A stretch of DNA of 64,000 nucleotides, from assembly GCA_963784195.1 (NCBI GenBank), contig CAWARA010000007.1, positions 62,001 through 126,000 on the forward strand, written 5' to 3'. Both the position numbers and the translations under genes were made by a program. A model generated the notes under the pieces. It was not told the origin of the DNA. It made no database searches and worked only from the letters and a program-made list of their open reading frames with translations. Origin of the DNA: CAVQAH01 sp963784195. GTDB taxonomy: Bacteria; Acidobacteriota; Vicinamibacteria; Vicinamibacterales; 2-12-FULL-66-21. Below, one piece after another: positions 7,633 through 16,037 of the stretch (position 1 is its first letter; every line of letters begins with the position of its first letter).

Positions 7633-7708
7633 CAACGTCCAAGTTCCATCTCCCCTCTCCCAGGGATTCCCTGGGAATTGGGCAATGGAAATTGGGAGTT
7701 GACGGTTG
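7633..7708. repeat. Imperfect palindrome upstream of the transporter
   Basis: CTCCCAGGGA and TCCCTGGGAA meet in the middle, flanked by CAACGTCCAAGTTCCAT on one side and ATGGAAATTGGGAGTTGAC on the other. Related TTGGGAGTTGAC or TTGGAAGTTGAC words precede the next two genes (9362-9374, 10326-10337). The rest of 7424-7745 holds only the operator sites. Confidence 0.5.
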
Positions 7709-7745
7709 CACACGGCTCTCCCCCGCCAGCCTCAAAACAAATTGC

Positions 7746-9197
7746 ATGACTGAGCAAATCGCCAGCGGATTGCCGGCGGCCGCAACTGTGCCGGCACACG
7801 ACGTTCACTCGCGAAGCACCCTCAGCACGGCCGTCGCCGTCATCCTGACGCTGGGCGTGCCGGTGATCCTGTGGTTCGCACCGCTCAACGTCGAACCCCA
7901 CGCCCAAAAAGCGCTCGCCATCGCGTCGTTCATGATCGGCGCCTGGATTACGCATGCCATGGATCACGGCATCGCCGGGATCATCGGGTGCTATCTGTTC
8001 TGGATGTTCGGCGTCGTGGGCTTCCCGTCCGCATTCGGCGGCTTCTCGGAAACCACACCGTGGTTTCTCTTCGCCGCCATCATGTTCGGCCTGATGGCAA
8101 CCAAGTCCGGTCTCGCCCGCCGGATGGCGTACTGGGTCATGCGCGCGGTTGGCCATTCGTACGCGCGGCTGCTGCTGGGCATGATCCTGTCGGATTTCCT
8201 GCTGACGATCCTGGTGCCGTCAGGCATCGCGCGCGTCGTGATCATGTCGGCCATTGCCATCGGGCTGATCGAGGCGTTTGGCGTGGGGCGTGGCAGCAAC
8301 ATCGCACGCGGGATGTTCATCATCCTCGTCTACACGGCGACGATTTTCGACAAGATGATCATCGCGGGTGCCGCGTCGATTACCGCGCGCGGCCTGATCG
8401 AGCGCGTGGGCGAGGTCAAGGTTCTCTGGAGCCAGTGGTTCCTCGCGTATCTACCATGCGATCTGATCACCATCTTCATCGCCTGGCGCCTCACGCTCTG
8501 GATGTACCCGCCGGAGACGGACAAGCTGCCCGGCGGCGCCTCGTTCCTCTCCGACGAACTGCGCAAGATGGGATCGCTGTCAATCCTCGAGATCAAGTCG
8601 GCCGTACTGATGGGTCTCGGGATCGTGCTCTGGATGACCGACTTCATCCATCACATTCCGTCCCCGATGATCGGCATGGGCGTCGGGCTGTTGGCCGTTA
8701 TTCCGGTCGCCGGCGTGCTCAACACGGAAGACGTCAAGAAGATCAACTTCCTTCCGATCTTCTTCGTCGCCTCCGCTATCAGCATGAGTCATGTGCTCGC
8801 CGAGACGAAAGCCCTCGACATACTGACCTCGGTGCTCTTCGGCTGGATGGAACCGTACATCACCGGCGTCTGGAGCTCGACGTTCGTGCTCTACTGGTCG
8901 GCGTTCTTCTACCACATCATCATCGGCGACGAGATCTCGATGCTCGCCACGTCATTGCCGGTGCTCATGAACTACGCCAAGACGCACGGCCTCGACCCGC
9001 TGGTCCTCGGGATGATCTGGACCTTCGGTGCCGGCGCCAAAGTCTTCATCTATCAGTCCGCCGTCCTCGTGGTGGGCTATTCTTACGGGTATTTCACCAC
9101 CAAGGACATGTTCAAGGTCGGTCTGACCCTGACGGTCGTGGAGTTCTTCATTCTCCTGTTCCTCGCGCCGATCTGGTGGCCCATCATCGGGCTTTAA
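7746..9197 (+). CDS. DASS/SLC13-type di- or tricarboxylate transporter
   Basis: 483 residues and about twelve hydrophobic segments from residue 25 to the C-terminus, with the organisation of the divalent anion:sodium symporter family. A conserved re-entrant region is seen in LVPSGIARVVIMSA near 155, and a second half-repeat begins around residue 290. Such proteins import dicarboxylates and related organic acids through the inner membrane. The place in the cassette suggests it imports the aromatic or carboxylic substrate; this is inference. Chosen start is ATG 7746; an upstream in-frame extension to 7692 would run through the palindrome and lacks family similarity. No Shine-Dalgarno is evident. 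Confidence 0.75.
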   Translation: MTEQIASGLPAAATVPAHDVHSRSTLSTAVAVILTLGVPVILWFAPLNVEPHAQKALAIASFMIGAWITHAMDHGIAGIIGCYLFWMFGVVGFPSAFGGFSETTPWFLFAAIMFGLMATKSGLARRMAYWVMRAVGHSYARLLLGMILSDFLLTILVPSGIARVVIMSAIAIGLIEAFGVGRGSNIARGMFIILVYTATIFDKMIIAGAASITARGLIERVGEVKVLWSQWFLAYLPCDLITIFIAWRLTLWMYPPETDKLPGGASFLSDELRKMGSLSILEIKSAVLMGLGIVLWMTDFIHHIPSPMIGMGVGLLAVIPVAGVLNTEDVKKINFLPIFFVASAISMSHVLAETKALDILTSVLFGWMEPYITGVWSSTFVLYWSAFFYHIIIGDEISMLATSLPVLMNYAKTHGLDPLVLGMIWTFGAGAKVFIYQSAVLVVGYSYGYFTTKDMFKVGLTLTVVEFFILLFLAPIWWPIIGL

Positions 9198-9226
9198 GGA
9201 ACGGTGATAAAGAAACGTGTCTGTGA

Positions 9227-9372
9227 CAACTTCCAACGCCCAACTCCCAAGCTGGCCCAGCAGAGCTCAGGAGACCGGGTGGAAGAGTAACCAGTTCTGC
9301 TGTCCTTGGCTCGTCTTTCATCCGCGCCAGCTCACAGGCGGCGCGCTAGTCAAGAGTGACAGTTGGAAGTTG
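9227..9372. repeat. Spacer with inverted CAACTTCCAAC arms
   Basis: CAACTTCCAAC (9227-9237) and GTTGGAAGTTG (9362-9372) are an exact 11-bp inverted pair enclosing 124 bp without a convincing gene. The right arm lies 20 bp before the PanB-like ATG. Confidence 0.5.
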
Positions 9373-9392
9373 ACACGAGCCTCTTACTAAAG

Positions 9393-10211
9393 ATGCAGAC
9401 CCCTGAGCAGATCACAATCCCCTCGCTTCAGCAGATGAAGCGCGACGGACGGAAGATCGTTGGCGTGGTCGCGTACGACTACGCGATGGCGCAGATCGTG
9501 GACCGGGCGGGCGTCGATATTGTCTCCGTCGGCGATTCCGTCGGCATGAACATGTGGGGCCAGCAGACGGAGCTCGAGGTCACGCTGGACCAGATGATCC
9601 TCGCCTGCCAGGCCGTCCGCCGCGGCGTCACGCGCGCGCTGGTGAGCTGCGACTTTCCCTACGGCCCGCTTCAGGCCGGCATCGAGCCTGCCGTGAATGC
9701 CGCAATCCGCATCGTCAAGGAGGCAGGGGCGGACATGGTCAAGCTCGATGGCGCGTCCGCGTTTCCCGACGCGGTGCGAGCAATCGTGCGAGCCGGCGTC
9801 CCCGTCTGGGCACAGTTCGGCATCACGCCGCATACCGCGCTCCGGCTGGGAGGGATGTCCAAGGCGGGTCCGGATCTCGCGACCGAGATGAAGGATCAGC
9901 TCCTCGCCGAAGCCCATCTCCTTCAGGACGCCGGGGCGTCACTGCTCGATTTCACGAACTCTGGGCCGGTGGCTGGCGCCGAAGTGACACGCGCCATGAC
10001 AATCCCGGTGATCGGCGGGCTCGGCGGCGGACCGTGGCTGGATGGGCGCGTGCGCGCGATCGTCAACGCCATCGGCTACTCCGCAGCCGCCCTGGACGAC
10101 GACAAGACGCCGCGCTACGCGAACGTCGCACGGATCGCGCTCGATGCGATCAAGACCTATGCGGACGACGTGCGCGAGGGACGGCAGATCAAAGGTGGAA
10201 GGCCGCAATAG
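9393..10211 (+). CDS. PanB-like enzyme (ketopantoate hydroxymethyltransferase family)
   Basis: 272 residues of the isocitrate lyase/PEP mutase superfamily, closest to PanB, which adds a hydroxymethyl group to 2-oxoisovalerate. Seen are AYDYAMAQ near residue 27, VGDSVGMNMWG around 45 with the metal-binding Asp, SCDFPYGP near 83 with a second metal Asp, KLDGA near 113 and PVIGGLGGG near 205. The usual PanB active-site region after LGLTPQ is shortened. No panC or panD is nearby, so a catabolic aldol/retro-aldol role is at least as likely as pantothenate synthesis. The ATG at 9393 was chosen over TTG 9363, which lies inside a repeat arm. Confidence 0.65.
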   Translation: MQTPEQITIPSLQQMKRDGRKIVGVVAYDYAMAQIVDRAGVDIVSVGDSVGMNMWGQQTELEVTLDQMILACQAVRRGVTRALVSCDFPYGPLQAGIEPAVNAAIRIVKEAGADMVKLDGASAFPDAVRAIVRAGVPVWAQFGITPHTALRLGGMSKAGPDLATEMKDQLLAEAHLLQDAGASLLDFTNSGPVAGAEVTRAMTIPVIGGLGGGPWLDGRVRAIVNAIGYSAAALDDDKTPRYANVARIALDAIKTYADDVREGRQIKGGRPQ

Positions 10212-10217
10212 GGCTCA

Positions 10218-10271
10218 CAAGAGGTCAGGAGATCAAGAGGAAGAGGAACCAGAAATTCTCCTGATCTCTTG
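10218..10271. repeat. Hairpin between PanB-like and hydrolase genes
   Basis: CAAGAGGTCAGGAGA (10218-10232) and TCTCCTGATCTCTTG (10257-10271) pair over 15 bp with one mismatch. It may end the upstream transcript. A GTTGGGAGTTGAC word follows at 10325-10337. Confidence 0.5.
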
Positions 10272-10354
10272 GACTCGTGTTCAGATGGCGCGACAGCCAT
10301 CAACAGGCGCTAATCAAATAAGTTGGGGTTGGGAGTTGACTCCGCAAGAGGACC

Positions 10355-11215
10355 ATGAACGTGGCAACTGCAGTCATTGACGGTATCACCACACGGTACG
10401 AGGTCATCGGATCGGGACCCGCGCTGTTGATGTTCTCGCCGGGCGGATTCGATGCGACCCTCGACAAGTGGACGACGCAGAGCGTTTACGCACGGATCAA
10501 GCTGCTCGAGCACCTCCCGAAGAAGTACACCTGCATCGTTTTTGACAGGCGTGAAACCGGTCAGTCCGGCGGCCGCGTCGAGCGGGTCACCTGGGCGCAC
10601 TACGCCGAGCAGGGGAAAGGACTCCTGGATCTTCTGAAGATCGCGCGCGCCCACGTGATGGGCGCGTGCATGGGTTGTGGCCCTGCGATGGCGTTGGCCG
10701 TCGCCCATCCTGAAATCACGATGAGCCTGCTGCTCTACTGGCCCGTCGGTGGCGCGCGATACCGTATCAACAGCCACCTGCGGTTTGCGGAGCACCTGGC
10801 ATACGTGAAGCAGAACGGCCTCGAGGCCGTCGTCACGCTCGCAAAAAGCGGCACCAAGGGCTTTGGCGAGGACCCGCGCGGCGGCCCGTGGGTCTCCGTG
10901 TTGCGGCGGGACGCGTCGTTCGCGGACGCGTACGTGCGTCAGGATGCAGCGCGATACCAGCTGATTGTCGAGGGCATGGGCCGGCTGTTGTTCGACCGGG
11001 ATACGGCTCCGGGCGCCGAGCCGGAAGATCTGATGCGGCTGGATATCCCCGCACTCGTGGTCCCTGGCAGGGATGGCGCCCACGCGATCTCGGCGGCCCG
11101 TTACCTCGAGGAATGCCTGCCCCATTCGCAGTACTGGGACATCGCCGCTGACCAGCAAACGGAAGCAAACGCGCCAGCCCGTCTGCTGGAGTTCCTCGAC
11201 GCAATCAAGCCGTGA
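10355..11215 (+). CDS. Alpha/beta hydrolase with a cysteine nucleophile
   Basis: 286 residues of the alpha/beta-hydrolase fold. The oxyanion segment is SPGGFD (near 30), followed by FDRRETGQS (63-71). The nucleophile elbow is GACMG (103-107): Cys105 occupies the place of the usual Ser in G-x-S-x-G, as in dienelactone hydrolases. The late His is in GRDGAH (near 245). A thiol nucleophile would suit lactone or activated-ester substrates of ring-cleavage pathways; serine would be expected for a general esterase. The lid region (130-200) is helical. The ATG at 10355 follows GAGGACC. The 3' end overlaps the convergent gene 11205-12149 by 11 bp. Confidence 0.75.
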   Translation: MNVATAVIDGITTRYEVIGSGPALLMFSPGGFDATLDKWTTQSVYARIKLLEHLPKKYTCIVFDRRETGQSGGRVERVTWAHYAEQGKGLLDLLKIARAHVMGACMGCGPAMALAVAHPEITMSLLLYWPVGGARYRINSHLRFAEHLAYVKQNGLEAVVTLAKSGTKGFGEDPRGGPWVSVLRRDASFADAYVRQDAARYQLIVEGMGRLLFDRDTAPGAEPEDLMRLDIPALVVPGRDGAHAISAARYLEECLPHSQYWDIAADQQTEANAPARLLEFLDAIKP

Positions 11216-12149
11216 GCGTGTGCGTTCCGGCGGCGAACAGTTCGTCGACCGTGAATGGACGTGTAATGATTCCCTGCTCGACGCTTCGCTGGATCAGCGC
11301 TTCCAGGACCTTTCGATTGCTTTCGACGCCGTAGGGCAACGGATCGCCCGTAATCTCCATCACTTTCTGAAAGAGCTTGTCGTTCGCCGATGGCTCCTGG
11401 ATCCCGCCCTGCCTGAGCCGCTCGACATACTCGCGCTTCGCCTGCGCGAACGTATCGAAGATGTCCTTCGCCAGATCCGGACTTGCCGCTAACAGCTCGT
11501 CCTTGACCACAACGGTGTGGTTGATCGGGTAAAGCCCGTGTGTGCGCAACGACTCGAGGCCCGCCTGCTGCGGGTTGGGAATCAGCGTGGTGACGTCCGG
11601 CGAGTCGACCTGCACGCCGATGGCCGCATCGATCTCGCCGGCTGCGAGCATGTCCTCCAGTTTCTTCCCCTTCTCGAGCGAAACGACGTTCGAGGGCGGC
11701 GTGTACTCCGCGACGTGCTCATCCCCCGAAAGCACCCACGTAATCTTCTTCAGATCCACGCCGTGCTCGTGCTGCAGGATGCTCCGCGCCCATAGCCCTG
11801 TCGTCACCGTATATCCGCGGTTGACGCCCACTCGCCTGCCCTCGAGGTCCTTCGGCGCGCGAATCCCAGACTTCTTGTTGTACAGGATGGCGCCGTGATG
11901 AAACGCCCGCATGACGAACACCGGAATCGCGGTAAACCGCTTCCCGTGCGCGCGCGCGCATATGTATGTCGTGATAGCCATCTCCGAAATATCGAACTCG
12001 AGACCCCGGACCATCCGCCTGAACGCCTGGATGATGGCCGGCACCTCCTCGAACTCGAAGTCGAACGTACGCGGCGAGATGCTGCCGTCCTTCAGGGCTT
12101 TGGTATGACCATAGGTCACGAGTGCAGTCTTGAGTTTCGGTTTGAGCAT
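11205..12149 (-). CDS. 4,5-dihydroxyphthalate decarboxylase-like (Pht5/SBP fold) protein
   Basis: 314 residues with the periplasmic-binding-protein-like fold of the Pht5 family, which includes 4,5-dihydroxyphthalate decarboxylase and many unassigned solute-binding-like proteins. There is no signal peptide, which favours a cytoplasmic enzyme over a transport component. Visible: LVTYGHTKALKDG at the N-terminus, FDISEMAITTY near 57, AIPVFVMRAFHHGAI near 80, and GRRVGVNRGYTVTTG near 108, which are the family's conserved blocks. Together with the Rieske oxygenase, class II aldolase and LigJ-like genes it suggests metabolism of a phthalate-like diacid. Transcription is opposite to its neighbours; a TAGAAT box lies five bases before the start. 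Confidence 0.7.
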   Translation of the reverse strand: MLKPKLKTALVTYGHTKALKDGSISPRTFDFEFEEVPAIIQAFRRMVRGLEFDISEMAITTYICARAHGKRFTAIPVFVMRAFHHGAILYNKKSGIRAPKDLEGRRVGVNRGYTVTTGLWARSILQHEHGVDLKKITWVLSGDEHVAEYTPPSNVVSLEKGKKLEDMLAAGEIDAAIGVQVDSPDVTTLIPNPQQAGLESLRTHGLYPINHTVVVKDELLAASPDLAKDIFDTFAQAKREYVERLRQGGIQEPSANDKLFQKVMEITGDPLPYGVESNRKVLEALIQRSVEQGIITRPFTVDELFAAGTHTLTA

Positions 12150-12154
12150 TCACG

Positions 12155-12160
12155 ATTCTA
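12155..12160 (-). promoter_or_regulatory. -10 box before the Pht5-like gene
   Basis: TAGAAT on the minus strand ends five bases before ATG 12149, with no ribosome site. This is again consistent with a leaderless message. Confidence 0.4.
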
Positions 12161-12165
12161 ACGTT

Positions 12166-12463
12166 GGTTCATGACGGGGGTTCAGACGGGGGTTCAGACG
12201 GGGGTTCAGGACGAGGGTTCACGACGAGGGTTCGCGTGGCCTGTGGTTCGGTGCTCGTCGCTCGTGGCTCGAAGAGCCCCTACCGCGGCGAGGCTCTACG
12301 AGCAACGAGCCACGAACTACGGCTCCTCTGCCGTGAGCTCCGGATCGTGAACCCCCGTCTGAACCTTCGTCGTGAACCCCCGTCGTGAACCCCCGTCGTG
12401 AACCCCCGTCGTGAACCCCCGTCGTGAACCCCCGTGTGAACCCCCGTGTGAACCCCCGTAATG
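12166..12463. repeat. Word-array palindrome (GGGGGTTCA / TGAACCCCC)
   Basis: The left arm (12173-12234) has three ACGGGGGTTCA units and two ACGAGGGTTC variants. The right arm (12347-12463) has eight GTGAACCCCCGT units at 11-13 bp spacing, the reverse complement of the left word. Between the arms is a second inverted pair (CGCTCGTGGCTCGAAGAG against GAGCAACGAGCCACGAA). The element fills the spacer between divergent genes and ends just before a -10 box. It is not a CRISPR: the units are too short and have no unique spacers. Confidence 0.75.
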
Positions 12464-12469
12464 AACTGA

Positions 12470-12484
12470 TATCATTGGAACACC
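12470..12484 (+). promoter_or_regulatory. -10 box before the amidase gene
   Basis: TATCAT (12470-12475) lies nine bases before the TTG start at 12485, with no Shine-Dalgarno. Confidence 0.4.
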
Positions 12485-14080
12485 TTGAGTCGCAGAACGT
12501 TACGCGCATCGTGTGTTGCCGCGGCGGTCTCCGTCTGCGCGGCCGTGACCGCGTTTGCAGTGGCTCAAGGGCCAGCGGCGGATGCGCCGTACACGGTGCT
12601 GACGAAAGAAGGCCGGCGGACTCTGCCGACGCGCACGATCTCCGGCCAGGACATGTTCTCGCTGGACGACCTGGCCAAGCTCTTCGAACTGACCGTCCGC
12701 GAAGACACGCTGGCCGGAGGGCTCACGGTCAACACGAAAGGCCAGACGATCGTGTTGACGGCAGGTCAGGGCCTGGCCTCGGTCGGCGGACGATTGGTCT
12801 CGCTCCCCGCTCCGCCCGTGCGTGACGGGCGCACGTGGTTCGTTCCGGTCGACTTCGTCTCACGGGCGCTCGCGCCGGCGACGGGAACGCGCCTCGAGCT
12901 CAGGAAACCGTCACGCCTCATTCTCTCCGGTGACGTGCGCGTGCCGCGCGTCGCAGGCAGTCTCGAACCGCTCGGCGCGCTCGCGCGTGTGACGCTCGAT
13001 GTTTCGCCCTCGACTCCGCATACCGTCGCGCAGGACGGCAACCGTCTGCTGATCAAGTTCGAAGCCGAGGCAATCGATGCCACGCTTCCAGCGACCACGG
13101 CGCCGGAGATCGTTCAGGGCTTGAGGCTGGGAGAGGGCCCCGTCGTCGTCATCGACCTGGGGCCGCGGTTCGCGTCCTACAAGGCGTCCGACATGCCAGG
13201 AGATCGCGGCGCGGTGCGGATCGTCGTGGAGGTGATTGCGCAGACGACGAGCGCGACGCCAGCCCCGGGGACTGCAGCGCCGGGGACTCCGGTGACACCG
13301 CCCACGACAGAGCCACCACCGCTGCTGGACCTCGCGCCTGCCGGCGGATTGCGCACAGTCGTCATCGATGCGGGGCATGGCGGCGAAGAAGAAGGCGCAA
13401 AGGGACCCAATGGCACGCTCGAGAAGAACGTCACGCTCAGTGTGTCGCGGCGACTGAAGGCGGCGCTCGAAGCCCGCCTCGGCGTCCGCGTGGTCCTCAC
13501 CCGCGACGGCGATGAGACCGTCGGGCTCGACGAGCGTGCGGCGGTCGCCAACAACAACAAGGCGGATGTCTTCATCAGCCTTCACGCGAACGCGTCCGTT
13601 CGTTCATCCGCCTCGGGTGCCGAAGTGTTCTACCTGAGCCTGGCGGAGTACGGCGAGGAGGCGTTGCGCGTGGCGCGCGGTGAGAGCGAGGCACTCCCGG
13701 TGTTCGGCGGGGGCACGCGCGACATCGAAGTGATCCTGTGGGAAATGGCGCAGGCGCGCTACATCGAGCAGTCCGCCGTGCTCGCACAGCTGGTTGAATC
13801 CTCCTTGCGCGAGCGCGTGGTGATGAGCCCGCGAGCGATCCAGCAGGCACCTTTCCGCGTGCTGGTTGGCGCGAACATGCCGGCAGTCCTGATCGAGATG
13901 GGCTTCATCACCAACCCCGACCAGGAGCGGCTGCTGACGTCCGAGACGTTTCAGGGTTCGCTCGTGCAAGCTGTCGTCGACAGCCTGATCAGGTATCGCG
14001 ATGCGCGCACGACGGAGCGAACGACCGGGGCGCCCGTGGCACCGCGCCCCGGCGGTCCCGGCGCAGAGGCGCCGCGCTGA
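12485..14080 (+). CDS. N-acetylmuramoyl-L-alanine amidase (AmiC-like)
   Basis: 531 residues. An N-terminal SRRTLRA motif followed by a hydrophobic stretch ending AFAVAQ is a plausible Tat or Sec signal, so the protein acts in the periplasm. An AMIN-like domain lies around residues 155-250. A Pro/Thr/Ala linker (260-280) leads to an amidase_3 domain (about 290-505). Zinc and catalytic residues are seen in IDAGHGG, LEKN, SLHANAS and EMGFITN. The enzyme cuts the amide bond between MurNAc and the peptide stem during cell separation. The C-terminus is a Pro/Gly/Ala-rich tail. TTG start at 12485; the stop overlaps the next ATG (TGATG). Confidence 0.88.
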   Translation: MSRRTLRASCVAAAVSVCAAVTAFAVAQGPAADAPYTVLTKEGRRTLPTRTISGQDMFSLDDLAKLFELTVREDTLAGGLTVNTKGQTIVLTAGQGLASVGGRLVSLPAPPVRDGRTWFVPVDFVSRALAPATGTRLELRKPSRLILSGDVRVPRVAGSLEPLGALARVTLDVSPSTPHTVAQDGNRLLIKFEAEAIDATLPATTAPEIVQGLRLGEGPVVVIDLGPRFASYKASDMPGDRGAVRIVVEVIAQTTSATPAPGTAAPGTPVTPPTTEPPPLLDLAPAGGLRTVVIDAGHGGEEEGAKGPNGTLEKNVTLSVSRRLKAALEARLGVRVVLTRDGDETVGLDERAAVANNNKADVFISLHANASVRSSASGAEVFYLSLAEYGEEALRVARGESEALPVFGGGTRDIEVILWEMAQARYIEQSAVLAQLVESSLRERVVMSPRAIQQAPFRVLVGANMPAVLIEMGFITNPDQERLLTSETFQGSLVQAVVDSLIRYRDARTTERTTGAPVAPRPGGPGAEAPR

Positions 14081-14666
14081 TGCGCCGTCGCGTCGTGGTA
14101 GTCGCCGCGATGATTGCGATCGCGGCGATTACTGCATGGTTGCTGCTGATCGTCCTGCCGCGCAAATATGCGCCGCCGGATGCCCCAACCGCCGGCCCGA
14201 TCGCACCGGCAACCACCGAAGCCGCACGAAAGATCACCGCAACCCTCTACTACATCGCCGAGGACGGCATGGCACTGGTGGGCGCGCAGCGCGAAGTGCC
14301 TTTCGGCGAAGGTCTGCACGAACAGGCGCGGCACATCCTCGAAGCGCAGCTCGGACCGGCGCCGCGCCGCTCGCGTCGGCGATTCCCGACGGCACGGCGC
14401 TGCGCGCGCTGTACGTGACCGACCGCGGCGACGCGTTCGTCGATCTGACCGTCGCGGCGCGAACGAAGCACAGTGGCGGCGCGTTGGACGAGCTCTTCAC
14501 CGTGTATGCGATCGTCGATTCACTCACGGTGAACCTGCCAGCCATCACGCGCGTGCAAATCCTCCTCGAAGGCAAGGAGGTCGACACGCTGGCCGGCCAC
14601 GTCGACTTGCGGCACCCGCTGCAGAAGAGCCTGCAGTGGGTCAGGACTGAAAAAGACGAATCCTGA
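14080..14666 (+). CDS. GerMN-domain lipoprotein/membrane protein (frameshifted)
   Basis: The gene starts at ATG 14080, overlapping the amidase stop. Residues 1-25 are one hydrophobic segment (VVVVAAMIAIAAITAWLLLI), followed by a short linker and the start of a GerMN domain (ATLYYIAEDGMALVGAQREV). The frame breaks within a GC-rich run near 14351-14370. It resumes one frame over as LASAIPDGTALRALYVTDRG and ends with RTEKDES at 14666, the normal GerMN C-terminal half. One base is missing or extra; repaired length is about 195 residues. GerMN proteins are extracytoplasmic and often accompany amidases, as here. Otherwise function is unknown. Confidence 0.75.
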
Positions 14667-14675
14667 AGGAGACAC

Positions 14676-15404
14676 ATGACACGCAGCGATGGACGGGCGC
14701 CGGCGCGAATGCGCCCGACGAAGATTACTCCGGGGTTTCTCGCACACGCCGAAGGGTCCGTGCTCATCGAAGTCGGACGGACGCGGGTCGTCTGCTCGGC
14801 GAGCATCGAAGACCGGGTACCGCCGTTTCTCCGCAACACGGGCAAAGGCTGGGTCACCGCCGAATACGGCATGCTGCCGCGGGCAACCACCACGCGAACG
14901 CAGCGCGAGTCCACCGCGGGAAAAGTTGGCGGCCGGACCCAGGAGATTCAAAGGCTGATCGGGCGATCGCTGCGATCGGTCACACGACTCACTGAGCTCG
15001 GCGAGCGGACCATCTGGATCGATTGCGACGTGATTCAGGCGGACGGTGGCACGCGCACCGCGTCGATCACCGGCGGATTCGTCGCCATGGTCCTCGCGAT
15101 GCAGCGGCTGCGCGATCTTGGCTTCGTCAAGGCTGTGCCCGTACAGGACTACGTGGCAGCCACAAGCGTCGGCGTCGTGGGCGGAACACCGATGATCGAC
15201 CTCGCGTACGAAGAAGACTCCAAGGCCGAAGTGGACATGAACATCGTCAAGACGGGTGACGGCCGTTTCGTCGAGGTCCAGGGCACTGCCGAGGGCCCTC
15301 CCTTCGAGCGCAAGGCGCTGGACGACCTCATGGAGCTTGCCGACGTCGGGATCCGCGAGCTCGTCGCGCTGCAGAAGACCGTCGTCGGCGACATCCGCGG
15401 ATGA
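14676..15404 (+). CDS. rph: Ribonuclease PH
   Basis: 242 residues, normal for RNase PH, the phosphate-dependent 3'-to-5' exoribonuclease that trims tRNA 3' ends. The family start RSDGRAPARMRP, the segment GWVTAEYGMLPRAT, RTQEIQRLIGRSLR and the catalytic DCDVIQADGGTRTASITG are all present. GGAG lies six bases before ATG 14676. The stop overlaps the rdgB start (ATGA), a common rph-rdgB arrangement. Confidence 0.95.
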   Translation: MTRSDGRAPARMRPTKITPGFLAHAEGSVLIEVGRTRVVCSASIEDRVPPFLRNTGKGWVTAEYGMLPRATTTRTQRESTAGKVGGRTQEIQRLIGRSLRSVTRLTELGERTIWIDCDVIQADGGTRTASITGGFVAMVLAMQRLRDLGFVKAVPVQDYVAATSVGVVGGTPMIDLAYEEDSKAEVDMNIVKTGDGRFVEVQGTAEGPPFERKALDDLMELADVGIRELVALQKTVVGDIRG

Positions 15405-16000
15405 CGTTGCTCGTCGCCACGACGAACCCGGGAAAGGTGCGGGAGATCGCAGGAATTCTCCACGGCCTTCCCATCGAGCTCGTCACGCTCTCCGACTATC
15501 CGCAGATTCCCGAGCCTGATGAGACGGGCGAGACGTTTGCGGCAAACGCCCAATTGAAAGCGCTGTACTACGCGGCCGCCACGGGGCTCGCCAGCGTGGC
15601 CGACGATTCCGGGCTGGAAATCGATGCGCTCGACAAACAGCCCGGCGTGCACTCAGCACGCTGGTTCGGCACGGACTACGCCGTCAAGTTCCGGAAGATT
15701 TACGACATGCTCGACGAGAGAGGGCTCGAGACGAGCACGGCAAGGTTCGTGTGCTGGGTGGCACTTGCGGAAGGCGGTCGTGTCACGTACGAGGCTGAGG
15801 GCACCGTCGAAGGGCTGATCGACCGTGAGCCACGGGGCACGAACGGGTTCGGCTACGACCCCATCTTTTTCTACCCTCCCTTCGGTTGCACCCTTGGGGA
15901 GCTGGATCTGGCCCGAAAAGCAACGGTAAGCCACCGGGGCCAGGCCTTTTCGGCGCTCCGCCGCTATCTGCAGAACCGGCTGTCCATTCCAACCCTCTGA
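15401..16000 (+). CDS. rdgB: XTP/dITP diphosphatase (RdgB/HAM1)
   Basis: 199 residues. It hydrolyses non-canonical purine triphosphates such as dITP and XTP to monophosphates. The family signature is complete: ATTNPGKVREI at the start, ETFAANAQLKA near 47, ADDSGLEIDAL near 68, GTNGFGYDPIF near 147 and SHRGQAF near 178. It overlaps rph by four bases and is thus translationally coupled to it. Confidence 0.95.
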   Translation: MTLLVATTNPGKVREIAGILHGLPIELVTLSDYPQIPEPDETGETFAANAQLKALYYAAATGLASVADDSGLEIDALDKQPGVHSARWFGTDYAVKFRKIYDMLDERGLETSTARFVCWVALAEGGRVTYEAEGTVEGLIDREPRGTNGFGYDPIFFYPPFGCTLGELDLARKATVSHRGQAFSALRRYLQNRLSIPTL

Positions 16001-16037
16001 CCCCGAGGACCGTCGAACCCCGGTGAAAGGACGGTCC

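Noticed and set aside
9393..10211. Firm assignment as biosynthetic panB
   Set aside because: The family match is good, but no other pantothenate gene is nearby and the setting is catabolic, so the symbol was withheld.
12347..12463. Possible CRISPR array
   Set aside because: Units are 11-13 bp with no unique spacers, and no cas gene is present.
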